A stretch of DNA of 64,000 nt, taken from NCBI RefSeq assembly GCF_048001765.1, contig NZ_CP181447.1, forward strand, positions 1,736,001-1,800,000, in the 5' to 3' direction. The stretch is from Bombiscardovia asteroides_K (GTDB lineage: Bacteria; Actinomycetota; Actinomycetes; Actinomycetales; Bifidobacteriaceae). Below, piece by piece: positions 35,280 to 43,695 of this stretch (the first letter of the stretch is position 1; each line of letters opens with the position of its first letter). The notes under the pieces are model-generated. The model saw only the letters and a list, made by a program, of their open reading frames with translations. It was not told where the DNA came from and did not search any database. The position numbers and the translations under genes are program-made.

Positions 35280-35320
35280 CCTGGTCTCCGCGATATGTTT
35301 TTTGATAAAGGAAGGCACTG

Positions 35321-36964
35321 ATGCTTCACCTTAGTGACGATATACATAATGAGTCCGCAGCCTGGCAGAAGGCTGGCGTGACTCTGCCAACCTACGACAT
35401 CGAAGCCATGCGCCAGGCCACCAAGCGCTCACCTACCTGGGTCCACTTCGGGGCCGGCAATCTCTTCAGGGCAGTTCACGCCCCCATTGCCCAAAAACTT
35501 CTGGATTCCAGCGCCACCGACCGAGGCATATTGGTGGCCGAATCCTTCGACCCCGCTATCGTCGATCAGGCCTATACCCCCTTCGACGACCGCTATCTTC
35601 AGGTCATCCTGAAAGCGGACGGATCCATGAAAGCCTCCCTGGTCGCCTCAGTTGCGGGCGCCTACCCGCTGGGCGAGGATCCGAAACCCTTGCGTGATCT
35701 GAGGCTGGTCTTCCGCAATCCCAGCCTGCAGATGGTTACCACGACCATCACCGAGAAAGGCTATGCCCTGGTCGACTCCCAAGGCCGGCCGCTGCCGTGG
35801 ATCGCTCCGGAATTCGAGGGCGGACCCGACAAAGCCAAGAGCGCCATCGCAGTCATCACGGCCCTCCTGCTGGAGCGCTACCAGGCCGGTGCCCTTCCAC
35901 TGGCCCTGGTCAGCACCGACAACTTCTCACGAAACGGTGAGCGGTTCGGCCAAGCCGTCAGACAGATGGCTGACGAATGGATAGGAAGGGGCCTGGCCGA
36001 AAAAGGCTTCGGCGACTACCTCAGAGACAAGAACAAAATCACCTTCCCGCTGACCATGATCGACAGAATCACTCCCAACCCTGACAAGGAGGTGGGTCGT
36101 CGCCTCAAGGCTCTGGGCATCGCCGATGCGGAACCTTTCCGGACCAGAGGCGGAACCGCTATGGCCCCCTATACCAACACCGAGGAAACCTGGTATTGGG
36201 TGGTCGAGGACGACTTCCCTGCAGGACGCCCGCCTCTGGAGAAGGCAGGAGTCTACATGGCCGACAAGGATACGGTCAACGCCGCCGACCAGATGAAGGT
36301 CACCACCTGCCTGAACCCCCTGCACACGGCCCTGGCCGTCTTCGGGATGCTCCTAGGGTATCCGACCATGTCAAAGACCATCGCCGACCCGGACCTCAAG
36401 GCCTTGGTCACCCGCCTGGGGTATGTGGAAGGACTGCCTGTGGTCGAGGACCCGGGCATCTTCTCCCCCAAGGAGTTCCTCCGCCAGGTCATCGAGATCA
36501 GGGTTCCCAATCCTGGTCTGCCCGATACACCGGCGCGTATTTGCGCCGACACCTCCCAGAAGATTCCGGTCAGATACGGAATCACCATCAGCAAGTACAT
36601 CCAAGCCAAGGACCTTGACACCGCCGATCTGGAAGCCATCCCACTGATTATCGCCGCCTGGCTGCGGCTGCTGATCGGTTCGGACGGCGATGGAACCGAC
36701 GATGCCGGACGGCCGGTCAAGCTGAGCCCGGACCCGCGCCTGGAGGAGCTTCAGCGGATTCTGGTTGACATCCCACTCAATGGGTCAGCCAAGAAGGAGA
36801 CTCTGACGACAACCATCAAGTCCATCCTGGCCGATACCTCCATCTTCGGAACCGATCTGAACGCCACCCCGCTGGCCGACAAAATCGAGACCTTCCTGAC
36901 CGCCATGTGCCAGGGCAATGGCGCTGTAGCGAGCACCCTTCACAAGGCTGCAAGCGCCTGGTGA
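35321..36964 (+). CDS. uxuB: Fructuronate reductase (mannitol dehydrogenase family)
   Basis: NADH-dependent reduction of D-fructuronate to D-mannonate. 547 aa, with an N-terminal Rossmann domain (HFGAGNLFRAVHAPIAQ, about residues 42-58) and the C-terminal mannitol-dehydrogenase helical domain containing the lysine-bearing MKVTTCLNPLHTALAVFG. AAGGAAGG lies five bases before ATG. Mannitol 2-dehydrogenase is the family alternative, but uxuA follows 80 nt downstream on the same strand, which favours fructuronate reductase. Confidence 0.88.
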   Translation: MLHLSDDIHNESAAWQKAGVTLPTYDIEAMRQATKRSPTWVHFGAGNLFRAVHAPIAQKLLDSSATDRGILVAESFDPAIVDQAYTPFDDRYLQVILKADGSMKASLVASVAGAYPLGEDPKPLRDLRLVFRNPSLQMVTTTITEKGYALVDSQGRPLPWIAPEFEGGPDKAKSAIAVITALLLERYQAGALPLALVSTDNFSRNGERFGQAVRQMADEWIGRGLAEKGFGDYLRDKNKITFPLTMIDRITPNPDKEVGRRLKALGIADAEPFRTRGGTAMAPYTNTEETWYWVVEDDFPAGRPPLEKAGVYMADKDTVNAADQMKVTTCLNPLHTALAVFGMLLGYPTMSKTIADPDLKALVTRLGYVEGLPVVEDPGIFSPKEFLRQVIEIRVPNPGLPDTPARICADTSQKIPVRYGITISKYIQAKDLDTADLEAIPLIIAAWLRLLIGSDGDGTDDAGRPVKLSPDPRLEELQRILVDIPLNGSAKKETLTTTIKSILADTSIFGTDLNATPLADKIETFLTAMCQGNGAVASTLHKAASAW

Positions 36965-37013
36965 CATCGGTATCTACTGACTGGACAAGGCAGGCAACAA
37001 TCAGGTCCGCCCG

Positions 37014-37028
37014 ATTCGAATATCGAAT
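37014..37028 (+). promoter_or_regulatory. Perfect palindrome before uxuA
   Basis: ATTCGA-ATA-TCGAAT, a 6-bp inverted repeat with 3-nt spacer, directly upstream of the uxuA Shine-Dalgarno (AAGGAG). Candidate operator for local control inside the uxuBA unit. Confidence 0.4.
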
Positions 37029-37044
37029 ATAAGGAGAGAGCATT

Positions 37045-38172
37045 ATGCACATGGGATTCCGCTGGTACGGCCAGGGCAACGACACCATCAGCCTGGATGA
37101 TATTCGTCAGATTCCGGGGGTGGAGACCATTGTCTGGTCCCTGCACCATAAACAGGCCGGCGAGGTTTGGCAGCCGGATGAAATCGAAGATGCCATGGCC
37201 ACAATCACCGAGCTGTCTGCCAGGGATCGGGCGGCAGGCATAACCAAGACCTTCAACGCCGATGTGGTTGAGTCTGTCAACGTCCACGAGTCCATTAAGA
37301 CCGGTTCGACAGTCCTCGGGATCAGCCGGGACCAGGCCATTGACGCCTACATCGAGACCGTAGCCAACCTGGGCAAGGCCGGGGTCAAAGTCGTCACCTA
37401 CAATTTCATGCCGGTCTTCGACTGGCTGCGCACGGAGATGTTCCACCCCTGCCCAGACGGGTCCACCGCCCTCTACTACAACCAGCACCAGGTGGACCAG
37501 CTCAGTCCGCAGGGAATCATCGACGAAACCCTGAAGGGGGCCGGATCCCTGACTGTGCCCGGCTGGGAACCTGAACGGCTTGCCCATCTGCCTGAACTGA
37601 TGGAGGCCTATCAGGGAATGGACCACGAGCAGATGTACGCCAACTACAAGTACTTCCTGGATGCCGTAATCCCCACCTGCGAGCGCTACGGGGTCAAGCT
37701 GGCCGTCCACCCCGACGACCCTGCCTTCGACCTGTTCGGCTGGCCGCGCGTGGTCTCCAGCAAAGAGGGGATCCAACGAGTGCTGGACCTGAATCCCAGC
37801 CCCTGCAACGGACTGTGCCTGTGCCTGGGATCCTTCTCATCCAGACGGGGTAACGATGCTGTGGATGCAGTCAAAACCTTCATGGACAGGATCTACTTCA
37901 GCCACGTGCGCAACATCCGTTTCACCGACGAGCAGGGCTCATTCTACGAGGTAGGTCACCGCGCAAGCGAGGGCAACGTGGACACCGTCGGCATCATGAA
38001 GGCCTACGCCGAGGCCGATTACCAGGGCTACATCCGCCCCGACCACGGACGGCATTTATGGAGCGAGAACACGGAAGCCGGCAGACCACGGCCAGGCTAC
38101 GGCCTCTATGACCGCGCCATGGGCATCCAGTATCTGCTTGGAGTCTGGGACGCTTACCGCTACAACCGTTGA
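37045..38172 (+). CDS. uxuA: Mannonate dehydratase
   Basis: Converts D-mannonate to KDG with a divalent metal. 375 aa TIM-barrel enzyme. Seen are GFRWYGQGNDTISLDDIRQI, WSLHHKQAGEVW, KTFNADVVESVNVHESIK, NPSPCNGLCLCLGSFSSR with the conserved Cys/His metal region, YFSHVRNIRF, and YIRPDHGRHLW near the C-terminus. AAGGAGAGAG precedes the ATG. Follows uxuB and is followed by a strong terminator. Confidence 0.95.
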   Translation: MHMGFRWYGQGNDTISLDDIRQIPGVETIVWSLHHKQAGEVWQPDEIEDAMATITELSARDRAAGITKTFNADVVESVNVHESIKTGSTVLGISRDQAIDAYIETVANLGKAGVKVVTYNFMPVFDWLRTEMFHPCPDGSTALYYNQHQVDQLSPQGIIDETLKGAGSLTVPGWEPERLAHLPELMEAYQGMDHEQMYANYKYFLDAVIPTCERYGVKLAVHPDDPAFDLFGWPRVVSSKEGIQRVLDLNPSPCNGLCLCLGSFSSRRGNDAVDAVKTFMDRIYFSHVRNIRFTDEQGSFYEVGHRASEGNVDTVGIMKAYAEADYQGYIRPDHGRHLWSENTEAGRPRPGYGLYDRAMGIQYLLGVWDAYRYNR

Positions 38173-38190
38173 TGAAGCAAAATCAAGTAT

Positions 38191-38230
38191 GGTCCCCTTG
38201 TCATGCTCTTTGGCAAGGGGACCCTTTATT
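38191..38230 (+). terminator. Terminator of uxuBA
   Basis: Perfect 10-bp stem GGTCCCCTTG/CAAGGGGACC (38191-38200 with 38214-38223), 13-nt loop, then CTTTATT. Confidence 0.9.
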
Positions 38231-38327
38231 CTCTCATTGCCGCCATTTTCGTAGCTTATTGCTTGGTCTCATCTGTCAAGACGAACCTAACCTGAAGGTG
38301 AAGCAGAAGGAATCCCAAACAATAAGG

Positions 38328-38382
38328 AAGTGTCTGATGCCGGTCTGGGTCAATCGCAAACCCGACCTGGCATCAGACACTT
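38328..38382 (-). terminator. Long bidirectional hairpin after uxaB
   Basis: A 14-bp perfect outer stem AAGTGTCTGATGCC/GGCATCAGACACTT, with an inner GGTCTGGGT/ACCCGACC-type stem. Followed by TTATT on the plus strand and CCTTATTG on the minus strand. Most likely the 3' end of the kdgK-kdgA-uxaB unit; a small RNA is an alternative. Confidence 0.6.
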
Positions 38383-38503
38383 ATTCAGTTTCCCGTCAGG
38401 ACCACGCCCGGTGGGAAGTTTTTCAACCTTGGAAAGCCGACATATTGCAAACGCGAGAATCAAATTGCCTTGAAGCAACTGACTCCTCGTCTGCACTGTT
38501 GGC

Positions 38504-39949
38504 TCATGCCAATCGGTCAATCAGGGGCTGGACACCCCGGTCGGCCAAATCGTCCAGGTTCTTCTGTACAGCTTCCGTGAGTCCAGCAATCCTGGTCAGA
38601 TCATGACCCCAAATGGAAGCATCAGCAAGAATCCGATTGACAAAATCATCCTGACCGGCAGCCTCTCGGAAGGCATCGACGACCTTGGGATCATCCCGAA
38701 TCTTTACAGCATCACCGGCCTTGCCGCCATAAATCCACAAGAGGCATGACAGCGCCAGGACAATCCGTTCCGGAAGCCCACACCCCTGCTCTACGTTGGC
38801 CATAACCAGCGGGAGAAGCCGGGAGACGAATTTGGAGACCGAGTTCAGCCCTATGGAATCCAAGGAATGCTGGACAAAGGGATTGTCGAACCGCTCGCGA
38901 ACCGCAGCAGCGAAGTTCTCCAGCTCCTCCTTGGGCAGGGTCTGTACGGGGATGATCTCCTCCTCCATCTCACGGGTAATGAAAGAGCGCATGGTCTTAT
39001 CGCCCATGACCTGTCCTACAGTCCTGAGGCCGGCCAGCCGAGCCACCTGGGCCATGGTGGTATGAGGACCATTGAGCAGATAAACCTTGCGCTCACGGTA
39101 GGGCTGTACAGCATCACAGGTCACCAGGTCGATTCCTGCCTTTCGTGCGGGAAGCAGCTCATCAACCTTGCGCTGGGCGGTCTGGTCACCAGATACGACC
39201 CAGAGCAGGAAGGGCTCGGCCTTGACCATGTTCTGGTCCTCGTAGCCCAGCTTCCCCCAAAGCTCCTGGGCATCCTCGCGCGGATAGCCTGGGACTATCC
39301 GATCCACGAGAGTGGATACAAAAGTGTTCTCCCGATCAACCCATTCGATGAAGTCCTTACCCCACCCGAACCGTTCAGCGACATTTATCAGAGCACGATG
39401 CAGGGCCGGACCGTTGTCGGCGATAAGCTCGCAGGGCATAATCAGGTAGCCTGGCATGGACCTATCGAACCTACGCTTGAGCAGATGAGCCAACTTTGCC
39501 GGATATCCCGCTGGTGGCTGGTCCGTGACCTTATCCCCATCGTTGACGGCAATGCCTGCTTCGGTGGTATTGGAGATGATGATCTGCGTATCGGGATCAT
39601 CGGCCAGAGCCAGAAACCCATCCCAGTCCTTGTAGGGGTCGAATGTCTTCCCGATGGAGTCAATCAGCTCATGGCTGCGGACAGACTTTCCATCCTTGAG
39701 TCCTTCCAGAATGACTGTATAAAGCCGCTCCTGGTCCTCGAGGACTTGGACTCTGCCGTTTTCAAGAGGCTGGACAACTGCTACGTTCCCCCCGAACAAG
39801 CCCTTGTTGTTGAGCTGCTGGACTATCCAATCAACGAATGCTCTGAGGAAATTTCCCTCACCGAACTGGATGATCTTGATGGGTCGTTGAGCTGCCCCTG
39901 TACTGGTCAGCCCCAGATGCACTGCCACTGCTTCCTGTAGTCTTTCCAC
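38504..39949 (-). CDS. uxaB: Tagaturonate reductase
   Basis: NADH-dependent reduction of D-tagaturonate to D-altronate. 481 aa from the GTG at 39947-39949 (AAGGGG 7 nt upstream); E. coli UxaB is 483 aa. A longer frame to 40180 runs into the aldolase gene and was rejected. IIQFGEGNFLRAFVDWIVQQ is the Rossmann motif, and KVYLLNGPHTTMAQVARLAG contains the catalytic-lysine and NGPHT block of the family. Third gene of the kdgK-kdgA-uxaB operon. Confidence 0.93.
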   Translation of the reverse strand: MERLQEAVAVHLGLTSTGAAQRPIKIIQFGEGNFLRAFVDWIVQQLNNKGLFGGNVAVVQPLENGRVQVLEDQERLYTVILEGLKDGKSVRSHELIDSIGKTFDPYKDWDGFLALADDPDTQIIISNTTEAGIAVNDGDKVTDQPPAGYPAKLAHLLKRRFDRSMPGYLIMPCELIADNGPALHRALINVAERFGWGKDFIEWVDRENTFVSTLVDRIVPGYPREDAQELWGKLGYEDQNMVKAEPFLLWVVSGDQTAQRKVDELLPARKAGIDLVTCDAVQPYRERKVYLLNGPHTTMAQVARLAGLRTVGQVMGDKTMRSFITREMEEEIIPVQTLPKEELENFAAAVRERFDNPFVQHSLDSIGLNSVSKFVSRLLPLVMANVEQGCGLPERIVLALSCLLWIYGGKAGDAVKIRDDPKVVDAFREAAGQDDFVNRILADASIWGHDLTRIAGLTEAVQKNLDDLADRGVQPLIDRLA

Positions 39950-40046
39950 GATGCTTCCCCTTTTCGTGCTCTTGCATCCCGCCCATACGGGAGATCCGGC
40001 CGGATCACTGAGCCGGCGACCGATGACCAGCCCTGGACTCAGATAC

Positions 40047-40712
40047 TCAGCCTTGCACCACCTGCCTGGCCTGCGCACAGGCATCAGCAACGGCTTTCCA
40101 ATCGCCTTGGCGCTGGGCCTGGGACGGTACAGGGAAACTCCCGCCCACAGCAAAGACGTTGGGCAGGTCGATGTATTCACGGGCGTTCCCGAACCCGACT
40201 CCTCCGGTGGGCAAGAAGCTCATCTCGGCAAAGGGACCAGAGAGCGCCTTCAAGGTCTTGACGCCGCCGTAAGCCTCGGCTGGGAAGAACTTAGTGAAAC
40301 GCAGACCAAGATCGTAGGCTTTCTCAATGTCGCTGGGAGTCGCCGTTCCAGGCAAGACCGGTATCCGAGAGCCCAGGCACCAGTCGACCACAGCATCGCT
40401 GAATGCCGGGGAAACGATACCCTTGCAACCTGCCTCCACTGCCTGGCGTGCCTGGTCGACCGTGTGCACGGTTCCTGCCACCAGGGTCACCTCAGGCACC
40501 TGGTCGTGAATAGCCCGCATCCCGTCCAGGGCGGCAGCCGATCGGAAAGTGACCTCTGCAATGGGCACTCCACCGGAAGCCAGGGCCCTGGCCAGAGGAA
40601 CCGCTTCCTCGGGTGAATGCAGGGTCACCAGGGGGACCACTTTGATTGTTCTTATCAGATCGATCAATCCAATCCGGTCCTCCGGTACGTCCTTCTTGCC
40701 AAACTCGCTCAT
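40047..40712 (-). CDS. 2-keto-3-deoxy-6-phosphogluconate aldolase
   Basis: Cleaves KDPG to pyruvate and glyceraldehyde 3-phosphate (Eda/KdgA class I aldolase). 221 aa TIM barrel. The motifs VPIAEVTFRS (catalytic Glu), PVLPGTATPSDI, and RFTKFFPAEAYGG with the Schiff-base Lys are present. Ninety-two nt after the kinase and 97 nt before uxaB. The upstream gap has a direct repeat of ATTCAATTC, and GAGAAGG precedes the ATG. Confidence 0.95.
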   Translation of the reverse strand: MSEFGKKDVPEDRIGLIDLIRTIKVVPLVTLHSPEEAVPLARALASGGVPIAEVTFRSAAALDGMRAIHDQVPEVTLVAGTVHTVDQARQAVEAGCKGIVSPAFSDAVVDWCLGSRIPVLPGTATPSDIEKAYDLGLRFTKFFPAEAYGGVKTLKALSGPFAEMSFLPTGGVGFGNAREYIDLPNVFAVGGSFPVPSQAQRQGDWKAVADACAQARQVVQG

Positions 40713-40804
40713 GCCTGCTTCCTTCTCTTGTGGAATTGAATTTGTTGAATTGAATCCATCGCCTGTCCATGGAGGGCTTCAGATCGTCGCCCGGATAAAC
40801 CGGC

Positions 40805-41809
40805 TCAGCCAACCTGTCTGACCATCGCCCGCTGGTGCCCGGCAATAAAATCATTTAACTGGGCCTTGTCGGGCAAGCCTTCATTGTCGGATACCACCTG
40901 GGTCTGCATGGCACCAACGGCACACCCGCGCTCCAAGGCTTCGGACATGCGTCGGCCTTCAAGCAGGGCCGACAAGACACCGGCTGCGAAACCGTCGCCG
41001 GCACCGACTGTGTCCACCACCGCATCAACCTTGAAACCAGGAACGTAGACACCATCGTGGCCGTCCGTCGCGTAGGCTCCATCGGGTCCGTCCTTGACCA
41101 CCGCATAACGGGCGCCATTGTCAATGAAGGCCTGGCCGATATCGCGGACATTGTCCAGCCCGAACAGATGCCTGCCCTCGGAAATGCCTGGGAGGACCAA
41201 ATCAGCCTTGGCGCTCAAGGACAGGAGCGTCTGCTTCATTTGCCTGTCGCTCTTCCAGAGAGCCGGACGTTCGTTGGGATCAAAGGAAACGAAAATCTGA
41301 TTGGCCCGTGACAGCTCAACCAGCGCTTTGCTGGCTTCCAGGGCACTTTCCGAAAGCGCTGGAAGGATTCCGGTCATATGCATCAGCGAGATTCCGCTGC
41401 AATCGATGGCCTTGACATCGGCCGGACCCAAGGCCGAAGCCGCTGATCCCTTACGAAAGTAATAAGTCTTGGGGTCTCCCTGCTCTACCTTGGACTTCAT
41501 CATAAAGCCAGTGGAACGAGTGGCATCCTTGCCAACCAAGGAGGTGTCCAAGTCGTTCTGCCGCATGAAGTACAGAATCCGTTCGCCTATTGGATCCTGA
41601 CCTATGCGAGTCATATAGACCGGATGCTGGCCCAATCGCTCCAGGCCAATGGCCACATTGAGCTCCGCACCTGCCACCGAAGCGCTGAAAGATCCGACCT
41701 CGCTACAGGGCCCCTCCTCACCTGCAGCGAAGAGCCCCATACCCTCGCCGACCAGGAGGACCTTGCCGGGACGGACGCCGCTGACCGCTATGTCGTGGGA
41801 AACCGCCAT
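40805..41809 (-). CDS. kdgK: 2-keto-3-deoxygluconate kinase (PfkB family)
   Basis: Phosphorylates KDG to KDPG with ATP. 334 aa ribokinase fold: the N-terminal substrate motif GSFSASVAGAELNVAIGLERLG and the C-terminal PfkB signature DTVGAGDGFAAGVLSALLEG with the catalytic Asp. GGAAGG is six nt before ATG. First gene of the unit with the KDPG aldolase and uxaB, which fixes the substrate better than the sequence does; fructokinase would be the alternative by family alone. Confidence 0.9.
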   Translation of the reverse strand: MAVSHDIAVSGVRPGKVLLVGEGMGLFAAGEEGPCSEVGSFSASVAGAELNVAIGLERLGQHPVYMTRIGQDPIGERILYFMRQNDLDTSLVGKDATRSTGFMMKSKVEQGDPKTYYFRKGSAASALGPADVKAIDCSGISLMHMTGILPALSESALEASKALVELSRANQIFVSFDPNERPALWKSDRQMKQTLLSLSAKADLVLPGISEGRHLFGLDNVRDIGQAFIDNGARYAVVKDGPDGAYATDGHDGVYVPGFKVDAVVDTVGAGDGFAAGVLSALLEGRRMSEALERGCAVGAMQTQVVSDNEGLPDKAQLNDFIAGHQRAMVRQVG

Positions 41810-41983
41810 ACCATTCCTTCCATGACCAGGACCGATGGATCCGACAGGTCTGTTTCAACCAGCGACAACGCAGGTGACGGTCCGATTCGTCCATTGATGT
41901 TTTCAAGCTATGTGATAGAGCGGTGGCGGAGGAATATGTTGCCAGCTGTTGCTTATCCCGGCATTTTTATGAACGCTTTTTTT

Positions 41984-42022
41984 AAAAAAAGACCCCCAGA
42001 TCTTTGCGTCGATCTGAGGGTC
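41984..42022 (-). terminator. Terminator of murB
   Basis: GACCCTCAGATC/GATCTGGGGGTC stem (42011-42022 with 41991-42002, one mismatch) followed by TTTTTTT on the minus strand. Confidence 0.95.
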
Positions 42023-42048
42023 GGAAGAAACGGAGCTTGGAGCAGGGG

Positions 42049-43287
42049 TTACCAGGCCAAATCAATACCCGGGGTGACAGGTTCGGGAATCAGGTGGATG
42101 CCAAAGGTGGAATCCACACCTTTCTGGATGGCACGGGCCAGGGCCACCATGTCGTCTGAGCCGGCACCTCCCCGGTTGGTCAAGGCCAGCGTGTGCACGT
42201 CAGACAGGGCGGCAGCCGACCCCTGCTCCAAAGCGAATCCCTTATGGAAACCCGAATGATCAATCAGCCAGGCAGCTGAGGTCTTGACCAAAGCCGAGTC
42301 TCCGACAGGGTAACGAGGGGCATCCGCCGGCAGGGCATCCGCGGCCTCACGAGTGATGATCGGATTGGTGAAGAAACTCCCGCAGCTGTGGCGGTCAAGC
42401 AGCACCCGTTCGCCCCTGGGGCCGTGAAGGTCATCCTGGACCGCCTCCAGAGCCTCTTCCAAGTCGGAGGTTCGACGGCATGATCCCATCCAGTCGGTCA
42501 GGTACCTGTATGGATCCTCCAGCATCCCCTTGCCTGCTCTGACGGTCAGGACTGCCTGTCGAATCCGCTCCAGGGGAAAGGTTGCTCCGGGCTCCACGCC
42601 CAGGGCCTTGGCAAGCTGGGCCGAACCCACCTGAGCAGCGGACCCATGTCGCAAAACCAGGGTGACCGAAAGGACCACATACCGCGGCGTCGGGAAGAAC
42701 CGTGCATCGGGCACAGCCGGCGCCTGGTACATGGTCTGCTTGAGCAAGGAGGTCCTGTATCCAAAACCCAAATCCGAGGCCTGTAAATAGGCGGTGACTT
42801 TGTCCTGGCGATCCCAGACCTCAACCGAGTCAACCAGACGTCCGACCTCCTGGCCGTAGGCGCCGATGTTCTGGACCACCGAAGCCCCGACAGTACCCGG
42901 GATGCCGGATAGGCCCTCCACCCCGATCAAATGCATGCGCACGCAGTAGGAGACCAGGTCATCCCAGTTGGTCCCTGCCGTGGCATTGATGTGAACGACG
43001 GGAAGCCCACCCTCAGGCGGAGCCACCTCGTCAGGCACGCTGATGTCCTGACGGGTATCACGCACAACCACGCCGGGGAAATCCTGGTCAGAGGCAAGCA
43101 GGTTGGATCCCCCACCGATCAGGCAGAGAGGCAGCCCCTTGGAATCCGTGCCCTCCACAGCCTCGATCATATCCACACGGCTTCGAGGCTGAACGAAGGC
43201 GGCCATGCCCCCTCCAACACCCACAGTGGTGATGTCGGCAAAAGTCGGAATGGCGTCTCGGGAGGATACATCAGACATGCAATTCAC
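42049..43287 (-). CDS. murB: UDP-N-acetylenolpyruvoylglucosamine reductase
   Basis: Flavoenzyme making UDP-MurNAc for peptidoglycan. 412 aa, somewhat long for the family. FAD-binding motifs LIGGGSNLLASD, GLSGIPGTVGASVVQNIGAYG, the catalytic Ser region SCGSFFTNPII, and a C-terminal IHLIPEP with the catalytic Glu. The GTG at 43287 has AAGGGGAC upstream; the in-frame ATG at 43278 is an alternative. Flanked on both sides by accessory islands. Confidence 0.95.
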   Translation of the reverse strand: MNCMSDVSSRDAIPTFADITTVGVGGGMAAFVQPRSRVDMIEAVEGTDSKGLPLCLIGGGSNLLASDQDFPGVVVRDTRQDISVPDEVAPPEGGLPVVHINATAGTNWDDLVSYCVRMHLIGVEGLSGIPGTVGASVVQNIGAYGQEVGRLVDSVEVWDRQDKVTAYLQASDLGFGYRTSLLKQTMYQAPAVPDARFFPTPRYVVLSVTLVLRHGSAAQVGSAQLAKALGVEPGATFPLERIRQAVLTVRAGKGMLEDPYRYLTDWMGSCRRTSDLEEALEAVQDDLHGPRGERVLLDRHSCGSFFTNPIITREAADALPADAPRYPVGDSALVKTSAAWLIDHSGFHKGFALEQGSAAALSDVHTLALTNRGGAGSDDMVALARAIQKGVDSTFGIHLIPEPVTPGIDLAW

Positions 43288-43695
43288 TGTATCATCGTCC
43301 CCTTATGAGGGCCTCTCCCGAGCAGGAACAGGGCGCCGCTGCTACACCAATTGCCTAAATCGAAATACCACCTGTCTCCCACGGTGATAATTAATTGGTT
43401 GCACTCAGAGAGCGAAGCAAGGCTGCACCCGACCGGCTGCAAAGTCCGGTCTGACCTACTGCTATCAGGTTTTCCTATACCTTTTGCAAGACCCGAGCAG
43501 GGCCAGGCGACGATTAGCGGCGATAGATATTACCTATATGCCGGGTCGTTGACTGGCCAGCTACCCGGGGGTTTTATGTGACAAGAGCTTTGGAAAACCG
43601 AACATCCAAAGCCCGGTTTCCGGACGAAATGCACCGGAAATACCTGGACACCTGACCGGGCGTCCATAGGACATCCACCAGGAAATGAGCATGCA
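43288..43695 (+). promoter_or_regulatory. 408-nt gap with a structured leader before the methyltransferase-ABC operon
   Basis: No gene fits. On the plus strand GACCGG/CCGGTC closes a hairpin at 43431-43451. GACCCG (43490-43495) can pair with CGGGTC (43542-43547), and GGCCAG (43501-43506) with CTGGCC (43553-43558); these two helices cross, so they form a pseudoknot or exclude each other. CCGGGT (43541-43546) can instead pair with ACCCGG (43563-43568), followed by GGGTTTTA, a terminator-like ending. This is the layout of an attenuator or riboswitch. It did not match any class I could recognise, including SAM-I, SAM-IV, SAH and cobalamin. Confidence 0.45.

Larger units (their letters stand above)
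38173..38503. other. Convergent gap between uxuA and uxaB
   Basis: Contains the uxuA terminator (38191-38230) and a very stable 55-nt hairpin (38328-38382). No gene was recognised in the remaining sequence. Confidence 0.7.

Noticed and set aside
35321..36964. Mannitol 2-dehydrogenase
   Set aside because: Same family, but direct linkage to uxuA and the other hexuronate genes makes fructuronate reductase more likely.
40713..40804. Direct repeat ATTCAATTC before the KDPG aldolase gene as an operator
   Set aside because: Only two copies in an AT-rich leader and no matching sites at the other hexuronate promoters.
43395..43580. SAM-I, SAM-IV, SAH or cobalamin riboswitch
   Set aside because: Some similarity in short pieces (such as ACCGGCTGCAA), but the conserved cores are not present in order. 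Reported only as an unclassified structured leader.
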